NCBI GenBank assembly: GCA_947174805.1
Contig: CAMWKH010000010.1
Location: 1-64,000, forward strand
Source of the DNA: an uncultured Roseburia sp.
GTDB lineage: Bacteria; Bacillota; Clostridia; Lachnospirales; Lachnospiraceae
Length of the DNA: 64,000 nt
Direction: 5' to 3'
This document shows, one piece after another, positions 24,497-33,799 of the stretch. A program made the position numbers and the translations under genes. Within the stretch, counting starts at the first letter, position 1. Each line of letters starts with the position of its first letter. The notes beneath the pieces are model-generated. The model searched no databases, had not been told where the DNA came from, and worked only from the letters and a program-made list of their open reading frames with translations.

Positions 24497-26254
24497 CTAT
24501 TCCGCCTCCTTGGCAGCCACAAACTGGCTGTTGTAAAGTGTGGCATAAAATCCGTTTTCCGCAAGTAGTTTTTCATGATTTCCCTGCTCTAAAATATGGC
24601 CGTCTTTCATTACAAGAATCACATCCGCCTCTTTAATCGTAGAGAGACGGTGAGCCACAATAAAGCTGGTGCGCCCCTCCATCATTTTGGCAAAGGCTTT
24701 CTGAATTTTTATCTCTGTCCTGGTGTCTATGGAGGATGTTGCCTCATCCAAAATCAGCATGGAAGGCAGTGCTAACATAACCCTGGCAATGCATAAAAGC
24801 TGTTTTTGCCCTTGGGAAAGGCCGCCTCCATCCTCAGTAATCCACGTGTCATAGCCTTGGGGGAGCCTTTTAATAAAACTGTGGGCATGGGATGCTTTTG
24901 CCGCCTGAATGACATCCTCCCTGGAAGCGTCCTTCCCCATGCGTATATTGTCTAAAATCGTCCCCTCTCTGAGCCAGGTCTCCTGGAGGACCATGCCGTA
25001 GGAGGACCTTAAACTCTTTCTGGTGATATCCCTGATATCCTCACCTTCTACTTTGATTGCCCCTCCGTCCACATCGTAAAACCGCATCAAAAGATTAATC
25101 AGCGTGGTTTTTCCGCAGCCTGTGGGGCCCACAATGGCCACCCTCTGCCCCGGATGCACATCCAGGTTGAAGTCCACAATAAGATTCTGTCCCTTTGTAT
25201 AGGAGAAATCCACATGGGAGAGGGCCACATTTCCCTTCACATCCGTGAGGCTCTTGGCGTCATCATCCTTTGGCTGGGGCTCTTCCTCTATGAGTTCCAA
25301 AATCCTTCCCGCACAGGCGATGGCATTTTGAAGCTCTGTCACCACGCCGGAAATCTCATTAAAGGGCTTGGTATACTGGTTTGCATAACTTAAAAAGCTG
25401 GCAAGCTGCCCTACACTGATTTGCCCCATCACCGCAGCCACTGCCCCGAAAATGCCCACCCCTGTGTACACAAGGCTGTTCACAAAGCGGGTGCTGGGAT
25501 TTGTCATGGATGAGAAAAATGTGGCCTCCAGGGAATATTTCCGCAGCCTTTCGTTTATCTCATCAAAGCGGCCAAGTACTTTCTCCTCCTGTCCGAATGC
25601 CTGGACCACTTTCTGGTTTGCAATCATCTCCTCAATCAGCGCTGTCTGTTCCCCCCTGGTCTCGGATTGGCGCTTAAACATCACATATGTCCTTTTTGCT
25701 ATAAAACTTGCCACAAAAAGGGACAGAGGGGTGATACAAATTACCACCAGGGCAATCTTGTACTGGATGTTCAGCATAAAACAAAGTGTACCGAAAATGG
25801 TGATAATCCCGGTAAAAAACTGGGTGAATCCCATCAAAAGCCCCTCTGCCACCTGGTCCGCATCGGCGATAACCCGGCTCACTAACTCCCCGTAAGACCG
25901 GCCATCCAGATATTTTAGAGGCAGAATCTCAATTTTAGCAAATGCATCCCTGCGCATATCCCGGACAATCTGATACGTGATACGGTTATTGCACACGTTC
26001 ATCAGCCACTGTGCCGCCGCAGTGACAAGAACGACGATAAGTATTGTCTTTATCACATTGAAAACGCCGGAGAAATCCACCTGCCCCTTTCCCACAATAA
26101 AGTCGATGGCCCTCCCTGTAAGGATGGGCACATAGAGGGTTAAAACGGCGGACACGGCGGCAAAAACCAAGGACGCCAAAATCAATGCCGTATATTTGCG
26201 GATGTACCGCAGAAGCTTTTTTACCGTCCCCCACTGGGATTTCGTTTTAGCCAT
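24497..26254 (-). CDS. ABC exporter half-transporter, subunit 2
   Basis: A 585-residue half-transporter: six-helix exporter domain (about 1-320) then an ATPase domain. Walker A is GPTGCGKTT and Walker B is MLILDEATSSID with the catalytic Glu present, but the signature reads LSQGQ instead of LSGGQ. The ATG at 26254 has AAGGGGGG upstream; the 57-residue extension does not. It overlaps its partner gene by 8 nt. With subunit 1 it forms a heterodimeric exporter with one consensus and one degenerate ATP site, as known for LmrCD, BmrCD and TM287/288. Confidence 0.93.
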   Translation of the reverse strand: MAKTKSQWGTVKKLLRYIRKYTALILASLVFAAVSAVLTLYVPILTGRAIDFIVGKGQVDFSGVFNVIKTILIVVLVTAAAQWLMNVCNNRITYQIVRDMRRDAFAKIEILPLKYLDGRSYGELVSRVIADADQVAEGLLMGFTQFFTGIITIFGTLCFMLNIQYKIALVVICITPLSLFVASFIAKRTYVMFKRQSETRGEQTALIEEMIANQKVVQAFGQEEKVLGRFDEINERLRKYSLEATFFSSMTNPSTRFVNSLVYTGVGIFGAVAAVMGQISVGQLASFLSYANQYTKPFNEISGVVTELQNAIACAGRILELIEEEPQPKDDDAKSLTDVKGNVALSHVDFSYTKGQNLIVDFNLDVHPGQRVAIVGPTGCGKTTLINLLMRFYDVDGGAIKVEGEDIRDITRKSLRSSYGMVLQETWLREGTILDNIRMGKDASREDVIQAAKASHAHSFIKRLPQGYDTWITEDGGGLSQGQKQLLCIARVMLALPSMLILDEATSSIDTRTEIKIQKAFAKMMEGRTSFIVAHRLSTIKEADVILVMKDGHILEQGNHEKLLAENGFYATLYNSQFVAAKEAE

Positions 26255-27992
26255 TGTCCTTCCCCCCTTTCTGCTGATTTTCAGGAAACTGGGAATAATA
26301 AATTTCCTGGTACACCTGGCAGGTGTCAAGGAGCTCGCTGTGAGTCCCTGCCCCCGCCAGTTCCCCGTCTTCAAGCACCAGGATTTTATCTGCATACTGG
26401 ATGGAAGACGCTCTCTGGGACACAATGAACACCGTAGGTTTTTCTTGTAATCCGGCTATGGCTTTCCGAAGGGCTGCGTCTGTAGCGTAGTCCAGCGCAG
26501 AAGCGCTGTCGTCCAAAATCAAAATCTCCGGCTTTCTCACCAGAGCCCTTGCAATGGTAAGACGCTGTCTCTGGCCTCCGGAAAAATTTTTGCCGCCCTG
26601 GGAGACAACGGTGTCAAGCCCTTCTTTTTTCTCCACAATCTCCAATGCCTGGGCTGTCTCTAAAGCCTCCCGCATCTCCTGGTCCGTGGCATTCTCCCTG
26701 CCCCAGGAGAGGTTTTCCCGGATCGTCCCTTTAAACAACACCGCTTTTTGCATCACAATTCCAACTTTCTTTCTAAGCTCCCCAGGTTCATAGGAAGAGA
26801 GTTCTTTTCCTGCTATGCGGATGGAACCTTTGGTGTAGGGATAAAAACCGGGGATTAAATGCACAAGAGAAGTCTTTCCCGAGCCTGTCCCCCCAATAAC
26901 GCCTATGGTCTCCCCCCGCCTGGCACAAAAGCTGATATCTGTTAAAGATTCCTCTGAAGCATCCTGATAGGTAAGTCCCACATGGGAAAATACTACCATC
27001 CCCTCTTCACCGTTCTCCTCCTCTCTCCTCTGAAGTTTTCCCTGTTCTCCCTCAGGAACTTCAAAAATCGTCTGGATACGGTTGCCGCAGGCGATGGCCT
27101 TTGTCACGGTTACAATAAGGTTTGCCAGTTTTATTAATTCCACAAGAATCTGTCCCATATAATTTACCAGGGCAACCACTTCCCCCTGGGTGAGAATACC
27201 CGAATCCACCCGCAGGGCCCCCTGATAAATCAGATATGCCGTGGCGGCGTTTATCATCACATAGGTGACAGGATTTAAAAGGCCGGATATTTTTCCCACA
27301 AACATCTGCATCCTGGTGAGCTCCTGATTCTTCTCCCCAAAAGCTTCCAGTTCCTGCTGCTCTAAGTGAAAAGCCCGGATTACCCTGACCCCAGTGAGAT
27401 TTTCCCTGGCGCTTTGGGTAACGGAATCCAGTTTTCCCTGAACTTTTTTATAGAGAGGGATGCTCACCGCCATCACCCCAAATACCACCAAGGATAAAAG
27501 GGGGATAATCACCACAAATGTAAGCGCCGCAGTCACGTCAATGGTAAAGGCCATAACCATCGCCCCAAATACGATAAAGGGGGAGCGCAGAAACAGACGC
27601 AGCACCATATTGACACCGGACTGGGCCTGATTGACGTCACTGGTCATTCTGGTGATTAATGTGGCGTCTCCCAGCTTGTCCTGATTGGTAAAAGACAGCC
27701 GCTGGATATGGGCGAAGAGCCCGTGGCGTACAGCCGTCCCAAACCCTGCTGCCGCCTTAGCAGAAAAATACTGTGCCGTCACTGCGCTGATAAGGCCCAC
27801 AATACCTAAAAGTATTAAAATCAGGCACATTTTTATAATATAGGAAGTGTCCCCCTCTGCAATTCCCACATCGATAACGCTTGCCATCACAAGGGGCACG
27901 AAAAGTTCAAATATAGCTTCCAACATTTTAAACAAAGGCGCCAAAACACATTCTTTTTTATAATCCTTAAGATATATCAAAAGATTTTTCAC
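26247..27992 (-). CDS. ABC exporter half-transporter, subunit 1
   Basis: A 581-residue half-transporter: exporter domain (about 1-310), then ATPase with Walker A GGTGSGKTS, canonical signature FSGGQRQRL and Walker B ILILDDSASALD, where Asp replaces the catalytic Glu. It pairs with subunit 2, so the site built from this Walker B and the LSQGQ of the partner should be degenerate. The start is GTG 27992 with GGAGGACATT upstream. Substrate unknown; the neighbouring wall peptidase suggests an envelope role, but multidrug export is as likely. Confidence 0.93.
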   Translation of the reverse strand: MKNLLIYLKDYKKECVLAPLFKMLEAIFELFVPLVMASVIDVGIAEGDTSYIIKMCLILILLGIVGLISAVTAQYFSAKAAAGFGTAVRHGLFAHIQRLSFTNQDKLGDATLITRMTSDVNQAQSGVNMVLRLFLRSPFIVFGAMVMAFTIDVTAALTFVVIIPLLSLVVFGVMAVSIPLYKKVQGKLDSVTQSARENLTGVRVIRAFHLEQQELEAFGEKNQELTRMQMFVGKISGLLNPVTYVMINAATAYLIYQGALRVDSGILTQGEVVALVNYMGQILVELIKLANLIVTVTKAIACGNRIQTIFEVPEGEQGKLQRREEENGEEGMVVFSHVGLTYQDASEESLTDISFCARRGETIGVIGGTGSGKTSLVHLIPGFYPYTKGSIRIAGKELSSYEPGELRKKVGIVMQKAVLFKGTIRENLSWGRENATDQEMREALETAQALEIVEKKEGLDTVVSQGGKNFSGGQRQRLTIARALVRKPEILILDDSASALDYATDAALRKAIAGLQEKPTVFIVSQRASSIQYADKILVLEDGELAGAGTHSELLDTCQVYQEIYYSQFPENQQKGGKDNG

Positions 27993-28023
27993 AATGTCCT
28001 CCTGTTCCCATGCAATAGTGCTT

Positions 28024-28058
28024 AAAAATGCTGCAACAAGAGGATTCTCATTGCAGCA
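28024..28058 (-). terminator. Terminator after the foldase gene, just before the ABC operon
   Basis: TGCTGCAA / TTGCAGCA stem with a loop of about 14 nt, followed on the minus strand by TTTTTAAG. It lies only 32 nt before the GTG of the ABC gene; no separate promoter fits in that space, so it may allow partial read-through. Confidence 0.55.
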
Positions 28059-28064
28059 CACTGT

Positions 28065-29147
28065 TTATTTTAACTCCACGCCCTCCGTAGCGCTTAACCC
28101 TTCTTCCTCAGCCGGCGCCTGGGTATCCGCCGGGTCTGCCTTCGCTGTAAATCTGTCTTTAAATGTAACTTTTTCCCACTCTTTTTCGTTTATCTCCCAC
28201 TTCGCCTCATCCCGCCATCCGGATAAAACGTCTTCGTAATAATCGCTCTTTTTCTGGGACAAAAGTTCTTCCTTCTTCTCGGCGGTGGCTTTTGCATCAT
28301 TCTCACTGTCTAAGCGCAGCACATAGTAGCCGTTATCTGTCTCCACCACCCCGGAGATATCTCCTTCCTTTAAATTATCTGCGGCTTCCAGCACTTCCTT
28401 ACTCATAGAAGAATCCGAATCCTCCGCTGAACCGTAAGACTCTTTGCTCACGGAATAACCTGCGTCGGTGACTGCCTTCTCAAAATCTTCGGCCTCTGCA
28501 ATATTCACCGCATCTTTCCTTAAATCTGCCTTTTCTTCCTCTGTATATTCGATTAAATTAGATTCCTCGTCATAGCGGCCGGTGGTACTGATGACTACAT
28601 AGCTGAAACTTCTCTGGGCAGCCTCCTCCTCTGTCACCTCCACATCAGCGCTCTCCTCTATACTTTTCCTCATTTTGCTCTGAATCGTATAAAGCCTTAA
28701 AACCTCAAGGACATCCTCCCTGTTCTCCCCTCCAACCTGTTTAAGGGCTTCCTGGGAATTATCAGAAAGAAAGGTATCCGCTGCCTTCTCAATGGCCTCC
28801 TCTTCCTCCGTGGAAAGTTCCACTTTGTAATCTTCCATGTGGGCTTTTAAGAGATACATATTTTCCAGATTCTCCGCCACATCATTCTTTACGTCCTGAG
28901 CTAAAGTATTGCCGTTTCCGTAAAGGTCTTTTTCCCACATATCCTCCCCGAAATAAGATGTATAAAAAGAATCGTAGTTTGCCTGCTGGTACTTTGCACT
29001 GAAATTGGCTACTCCCATGGTGATAACAGTATCGTCCAATGTAGCAAACACCGCATCTGAATCAATGGTATTTCCACATCCGCTAAGGGCTATTCCTGAT
29101 ATGGCAGCAGCCGCAAAAATCTTTGCTGCCCTTTTCTTATTTTTCAT
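28065..29147 (-). CDS. Peptidyl-prolyl isomerase lipoprotein (PrsA-like foldase)
   Basis: A 360-residue secreted foldase. The lipoprotein signal has a basic start (MKNKKR) and lipobox LSGC with Cys24. A helical SurA/PrsA-like N-domain (about 40-200) is followed by a parvulin-type PPIase domain (about 200-300, with VVETDNGYYVLRL), and then a Glu/Ala-rich tail. It probably helps proteins fold outside the membrane. The ATG at 29147 has GGAGGAACCT upstream. It has its own promoter 86 nt upstream and a weak terminator. Confidence 0.85.
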   Translation of the reverse strand: MKNKKRAAKIFAAAAISGIALSGCGNTIDSDAVFATLDDTVITMGVANFSAKYQQANYDSFYTSYFGEDMWEKDLYGNGNTLAQDVKNDVAENLENMYLLKAHMEDYKVELSTEEEEAIEKAADTFLSDNSQEALKQVGGENREDVLEVLRLYTIQSKMRKSIEESADVEVTEEEAAQRSFSYVVISTTGRYDEESNLIEYTEEEKADLRKDAVNIAEAEDFEKAVTDAGYSVSKESYGSAEDSDSSMSKEVLEAADNLKEGDISGVVETDNGYYVLRLDSENDAKATAEKKEELLSQKKSDYYEDVLSGWRDEAKWEINEKEWEKVTFKDRFTAKADPADTQAPAEEEGLSATEGVELK

Positions 29148-29232
29148 AGGTTCCTCCTGCAATATTTCTGCAACATCCCGCCTGTGGCTTTTGTCACATA
29201 CTTCAATATAATAATTTTGCCGTCACTTGTCT

Positions 29233-29261
29233 ATTATAGTGCTTTTTTTTGTATGCCGCAA
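29233..29261 (-). promoter_or_regulatory. Promoter of the PrsA-like gene
   Basis: TTGCGG (29256-29261), 17-bp spacer, TATAAT (29233-29238), between mfd and the foldase gene; leader about 80 nt. Confidence 0.6.
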
Positions 29262-29267
29262 GACCTT

Positions 29268-32200
29268 TCACAAATTCTTCTCATCCTTGGGCTGTTCCTT
29301 TAACATGCGGCTGTCATTCAGCACCTGCTCCACCACTTCCACAGGCCCCTCTTTCTGCCGGGAATTCATTTTTAAATGATAGATAAAAAGAGGCAGTTTT
29401 TTATCCGGGATAAACTTCATTTTCCCCTGATATAAATTCACAAATTCAGGGATTTTTGCCGGGTCAACCTTGGCCCTCTCAAAAAGAGTAAACCGGATTT
29501 CCTCCCCCTTCTGGGCCACCTCTGTAAAATAGGCCCTATGGGCTTTTGCCTTATATTCCGCAATCATCAAAAGATTCTCCACAGGCTTTGGCAAATCTCC
29601 AAACCTGTCGATTAACTCCTCCAGCATCTCCTCTTTCTCTTCCTCATTCTCAATTCCTGCAATCCGTTTGTACACATCCAATTTCTGGGCTTCATCCCGG
29701 ATATAGGAAGGAGGAATGAAAGCGTCGATATCCAAGTCAATGGAAGTCTCAAAACTCTCTTCCACTTTTGTTCCCCTTGCCTGTTTTACCGCCTCGTTTA
29801 ACATTTTACAGTACAGGTCATAGCCCACAGCTTCCATATGGCCGTGCTGGCTGATCCCTAAAAGATTTCCGGCTCCCCGGATTTCCAAATCCCGCATGGC
29901 AATTTTAAATCCGCTGCCAAGTTCCGTGTATTCCTTGATTGCCGCCAAACGCTTTTCCGCCACTTCTTTTAGCATTTTATCCCTTTTGTACATTAAAAAT
30001 GCATAGGCGGTACGGTTGCTTCTCCCCACCCGCCCCCGAAGCTGATAGAGCTGGGAAAGCCCCATGTTATCTGCATCGGCAATGATAATGGTATTTACGT
30101 TGGAAATATCTAATCCTGTTTCAATTATTGTGGTACTTATGAGAACATCAATATCTCCATTGATAAACTGGTACATGATATCCTCCAGTTCCTTCTCCTT
30201 CATCTGGCCGTGGGCAAACTGCACCGATGCCTCTGGCACTAAGGAGGCAACCTTCGATGCCACATCCTCGATTTGGTTAATGCGGTTAAAGACATAATAA
30301 ACCTGTCCTCCCCTGGCAAGTTCCCTGGCAATGGCCTCCCGCACCATCTCCTCATTGTATTCCATCACATAGGTCTGAATTGGCAGACGGTCCATGGGGG
30401 GCTCCTCCAACACACTCATATCCCGGATTCCAATAAGGCTCATGTGAAGGGTTCTGGGGATAGGCGTTGCCGTCAAAGTAAGCACATCCACATTTTCTTT
30501 CATCTTTTTGATTTTTTCTTTGTGGGCCACGCCAAACCTCTGCTCCTCATCGATAATCAAAAGCCCTAAATCCTTAAACAGCACATCCTTGGACAGCACC
30601 CTGTGGGTGCCAATCACGATATCCACCATCCCCCGTTTTAAATCTGCAATGGTTTTTTTCTGCTCCCCCGGCGTGTTAAAACGGCACAGAAGATTTACCT
30701 CCACAGGAAAATCCTTCATCCTCTGGGCAAAAGTATTGTAGTGCTGCTGAGCCAAAATAGTGGTTGGCACAAGATAAACCACCTGTTTTCCCTCCTGCAC
30801 CGCCTTAAAAGCCGCCCGGATGGCAATCTCCGTCTTGCCGTAGCCCACATCCCCGCAAATCAGCCGGTCCATGATTTTTCTGCTCTCCATGTCCCGCTTT
30901 GTGGCTTCAATGGCAGCTTCCTGGTCCACCGTCTCCTCAAAGGGGAACATCTCCTCAAACTCCCGCTGCCATACCGTATCCGGCCCGTAGACATAGCCGT
31001 TGTTCTCCTGCCTTTTGGCGTAGAGTTCCACCAAATCTTTGGCAATCTCTTCCACCGCCCCTCTGACCCTCGTCTTCGTCTTGTGCCACTCCTGGCCTCC
31101 CAGACGATTTAATTTGGGCTTTTTGGCATCCCCGCCTGCATATTTTTGTATCATGTCAAGCTGAGTCGCCAAAATATAGAGATTTCCCCCTTTATCATAT
31201 TCAATTTTAATATAATCTTTTACGGTTTTGTCCACTTCCAGCTTTTCAATTCCCCGGTAAATCCCCAGACCGTGATTTTCATGCACTACATAATCCCCAA
31301 CGGAAAGCTCTGTAAAACTGGCAATCTTCTCCCCCTCATAGAGACGCCTCTTCTTCTTTTTCTTTTTTTCCGCTCCGAAAATATCACTCTCGGAAATCAC
31401 CGCGAAACTGAGGAGAGGATATTCATATCCTCTTTTTACTTTTCCATATAAGGTCATTATTTCCCCAGGTTTCACGGTGTGGTCATAATCTTCGGAATAA
31501 AAACAGTTGAGACCTTCCCCCATTAAATCCTCCGCCAGGCGTTTAGCCCTGGTTCTGGAACCGGATAGAAGAATCACCCCGTAACCCTTTTTTTTGTACT
31601 GCTTTAAATCCTTAACCAGAAGTTCAAAGCTGTTGTTGTAGGCATTAATTGTTCTGGCCTGAAGAAAAAAGCGGTTACGGACCGTCACCTCTTTTATTTT
31701 CTGCTCCAGGGAATTTAGCGCAGCAACGCTTCTCTTTTCTATCTGGGCGGCAACTTCCAGGCAGGTATAAAGGGCCTCCATCTGCCCCGGAAGGATATAC
31801 CCTTTTTCCAGGCGGTGTTTCATACTCTCGGAAAACTCCTGCTCTGTCATATATCCCCGCTCAAAACAGCGGGGGGCTTCGTCCAATACCACCAGGGTAT
31901 CTTCCATTTTCAGGTAGTCCAAAAGGGAGACCCTCTCCCGTGAAAAATAAGGAAGATATGAGTCAAGTCCTGCCATCCCCCCCTGCAATGCGCTCTCTTC
32001 AAGCTCATCCACAGCGGATTTCACCCGGTAAGCCTCCTCCGTTTTCATCTCCCTTCGGTAACTCTCATACAGCTTCTCCCCATCCTCTTTCAGACGCCTT
32101 ACTCCGTCCTCTTTCTCCTTTTTGGTGAGAATCAGTTCCGTGGCCGGATAGAGTTCCATACTTTCCAGATTCTCTATGGAGCGCTGGCTCTCCACATCGA

Positions 32201-32810
32201 AAATACGCAGTGAATCAATCTCCTCATCCCACAGCTCTATACGGTAAGGATTTTCCTCTGTCAGGGGAAAAATATCGATAATCCCTCCCCGGATGGCAAA
32301 CTGCCCGGCGCTTTCCACCTGAAAAGCCGGCTCATATCCCATTTCCACAAGCCGCTCCCGAAAAGAAGAGAGATCTATCTCGTCTCCCACATGGAAGGTT
32401 TTTACCGCCTGGATAAACTGTCCCGGATTTGGCATTTTGTTCATCAGGGCATCGTAAGTGGTAATCAGTGTCACCCTGCCCCCCTCCGCAATGCGCTTTA
32501 AGGCAAGAATCCTCTCCCTGGTCAGTACGTTCCCCCTCAAATCCGACTGATAAAAGAGTATGTCTTTTGCCGGATAGTACACCGCCTGGCGTTCAAAAAA
32601 CAGATATTCTTCATAGATTTCCCTGGCCCGCTGTTCGTTAAAAGTAACTATAATTTTATAGGGAAACTCTCTTCCAATGCCGTAAATCAGATGAGGCTTT
32701 TGGGAGTCAATACACCCTGATATCATCTGGATTCCTTTTTCTTTTTTTAAATATACATTTAATTTTTCAATTTCATTTAACCTGTCAAGTGGTTCCAAAA
32801 ATGCTCTCAT
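29268..32810 (-). CDS. mfd: Transcription-repair coupling factor
   Basis: Mfd displaces stalled RNA polymerase and recruits UvrA. The 1180-residue product has UvrB-like N-terminal domains (about 1-470), the RNA-polymerase-interacting domain (about 480-570, VGDYVVHENHGLGIYRG), and the RecG-like translocase with Walker A GDVGYGKTE, DEEQ box and TATPIPRTL motif. The C-terminal TRCF domain is about 1010-1150. I chose ATG 32810, one base after the pth stop, since homologues begin here; the longer frame lies inside pth. It forms an operon with pth. Confidence 0.96.
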   Translation of the reverse strand: MRAFLEPLDRLNEIEKLNVYLKKEKGIQMISGCIDSQKPHLIYGIGREFPYKIIVTFNEQRAREIYEEYLFFERQAVYYPAKDILFYQSDLRGNVLTRERILALKRIAEGGRVTLITTYDALMNKMPNPGQFIQAVKTFHVGDEIDLSSFRERLVEMGYEPAFQVESAGQFAIRGGIIDIFPLTEENPYRIELWDEEIDSLRIFDVESQRSIENLESMELYPATELILTKKEKEDGVRRLKEDGEKLYESYRREMKTEEAYRVKSAVDELEESALQGGMAGLDSYLPYFSRERVSLLDYLKMEDTLVVLDEAPRCFERGYMTEQEFSESMKHRLEKGYILPGQMEALYTCLEVAAQIEKRSVAALNSLEQKIKEVTVRNRFFLQARTINAYNNSFELLVKDLKQYKKKGYGVILLSGSRTRAKRLAEDLMGEGLNCFYSEDYDHTVKPGEIMTLYGKVKRGYEYPLLSFAVISESDIFGAEKKKKKKRRLYEGEKIASFTELSVGDYVVHENHGLGIYRGIEKLEVDKTVKDYIKIEYDKGGNLYILATQLDMIQKYAGGDAKKPKLNRLGGQEWHKTKTRVRGAVEEIAKDLVELYAKRQENNGYVYGPDTVWQREFEEMFPFEETVDQEAAIEATKRDMESRKIMDRLICGDVGYGKTEIAIRAAFKAVQEGKQVVYLVPTTILAQQHYNTFAQRMKDFPVEVNLLCRFNTPGEQKKTIADLKRGMVDIVIGTHRVLSKDVLFKDLGLLIIDEEQRFGVAHKEKIKKMKENVDVLTLTATPIPRTLHMSLIGIRDMSVLEEPPMDRLPIQTYVMEYNEEMVREAIARELARGGQVYYVFNRINQIEDVASKVASLVPEASVQFAHGQMKEKELEDIMYQFINGDIDVLISTTIIETGLDISNVNTIIIADADNMGLSQLYQLRGRVGRSNRTAYAFLMYKRDKMLKEVAEKRLAAIKEYTELGSGFKIAMRDLEIRGAGNLLGISQHGHMEAVGYDLYCKMLNEAVKQARGTKVEESFETSIDLDIDAFIPPSYIRDEAQKLDVYKRIAGIENEEEKEEMLEELIDRFGDLPKPVENLLMIAEYKAKAHRAYFTEVAQKGEEIRFTLFERAKVDPAKIPEFVNLYQGKMKFIPDKKLPLFIYHLKMNSRQKEGPVEVVEQVLNDSRMLKEQPKDEKNL

Positions 32811-32811
32811 A

Positions 32812-33387
32812 TTATTCCCGTTTCCTCGCATTAAAGGTATTCATTGCTTTGCCTATCTCACCTTTTATCATATATTCCGCTGCCTGGCAGGCATCATTGA
32901 CAGCGTCCTCTACATATGCCCGCTCCTCTTTGGAAAAGCGTCCCAGCACATAGTCCGCCAAATCCCATCCTTCCGGCTTTTCTCCCACTCCTACTTTAAT
33001 CCGGGCAAAATCGCTGCTGCCGCAGCAATTTATGATGCTTTTGATGCCATTATGTCCTCCGGCACTGCCTTTTCCCCGGATTCTAATCGTCCCGGGAGGC
33101 AGGCTGATATCATCAAAAACTACAATCAAATTTTCCTGGGGAGTCAATTTGTAAAACCTTAAAATTTCGCCTATGCTCTCACCGCTTAAATTCATAAAGG
33201 TCTGCGGCTTTACCAGCAAAACCTGTTCCCCTGCAATGATGCCTTTTCCGCAAAGGGCCTTGTGTTTCTTCTCTTTTATCCTTATATTATATTTTTCCCC
33301 CAGAGCATCCATGACATCAAAGCCTACATTATGCCTGGTTTTATCATACTGTTTCGTAGGATTTCCCAATCCCGCTATTACATACAT
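32812..33387 (-). CDS. pth: Peptidyl-tRNA hydrolase
   Basis: Releases tRNA from peptidyl-tRNA dropped during translation. The 191-residue product begins MYVIAGLGNPTKQYDKTRHNVGFDVMD, with catalytic His19 and Asn10 in place, followed by KPQTFMNLSGESIG and the GHNGIKSI motif. The pth-mfd gene pair is common in Firmicutes; mfd begins one base after the pth stop codon. Confidence 0.97.
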   Translation of the reverse strand: MYVIAGLGNPTKQYDKTRHNVGFDVMDALGEKYNIRIKEKKHKALCGKGIIAGEQVLLVKPQTFMNLSGESIGEILRFYKLTPQENLIVVFDDISLPPGTIRIRGKGSAGGHNGIKSIINCCGSSDFARIKVGVGEKPEGWDLADYVLGRFSKEERAYVEDAVNDACQAAEYMIKGEIGKAMNTFNARKRE

Positions 33388-33420
33388 TTTTTACCTCCAG
33401 GTTTTTCACACAAAGAAATA

Positions 33421-33443
33421 GTTAGCACGTTTTACGTGCTAAC
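33421..33443 (-). terminator. Candidate terminator after spoVG
   Basis: Perfect 10-bp stem GTTAGCACGT / ACGTGCTAAC with a 3-nt loop, followed on the minus strand by TATTTCTTT. The T-tract is broken, so efficiency is uncertain. Confidence 0.5.
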
Positions 33444-33491
33444 TATTTTAACGTAATTTTCAGATTTTGTCTATCACAGACAACGGATTTG

Positions 33492-33761
33492 TTATTCTTC
33501 CATGGTAAGAATCTCGGCCTGATACTTCTCCAAAATCAAACTTTGAATTTTGTCCCTGGTGTTAGAATTGATAGGATGTGCAATGTCCCTGTACTCTCCA
33601 TCAGCAGCTTTGCGGCTGGGCATAGCAATAAATAATCCCTTTTCCCCCTCAATTACTTTGATATCATGTACCACAAATTCTTCATCAATGGTGATAGACA
33701 CTACCGCTTTCATTTTACCTTCTTTTTCTACTTTGCGAATCCTAACGTCTGTAATCTGCAT
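33492..33761 (-). CDS. spoVG: SpoVG family RNA/DNA-binding regulator
   Basis: An 89-residue protein with the family pattern: [24 protein letters not shown] at the start, [11 protein letters not shown], and [18 protein letters not shown] (about residues 47-64). SpoVG proteins bind nucleic acids and affect sporulation septation, virulence and stress genes in Firmicutes. A GGGGGG-type site precedes the ATG. It lies 38 nt after glgD and may share its transcript. Confidence 0.96.
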   Translation of the reverse strand: MQITDVRIRKVEKEGKMKAVVSITIDEEFVVHDIKVIEGEKGLFIAMPSRKAADGEYRDIAHPINSNTRDKIQSLILEKYQAEILTMEE

Positions 33762-33799
33762 ATACGCTGTCCCCCCTTTGTCCTCTTGTAGCTTATTTC

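Noticed and set aside
31649-32128. 159-codon Pro/Ser-rich ORF opposite mfd
   Set aside because: Antisense to a universally conserved gene; composition is typical of a reverse frame.
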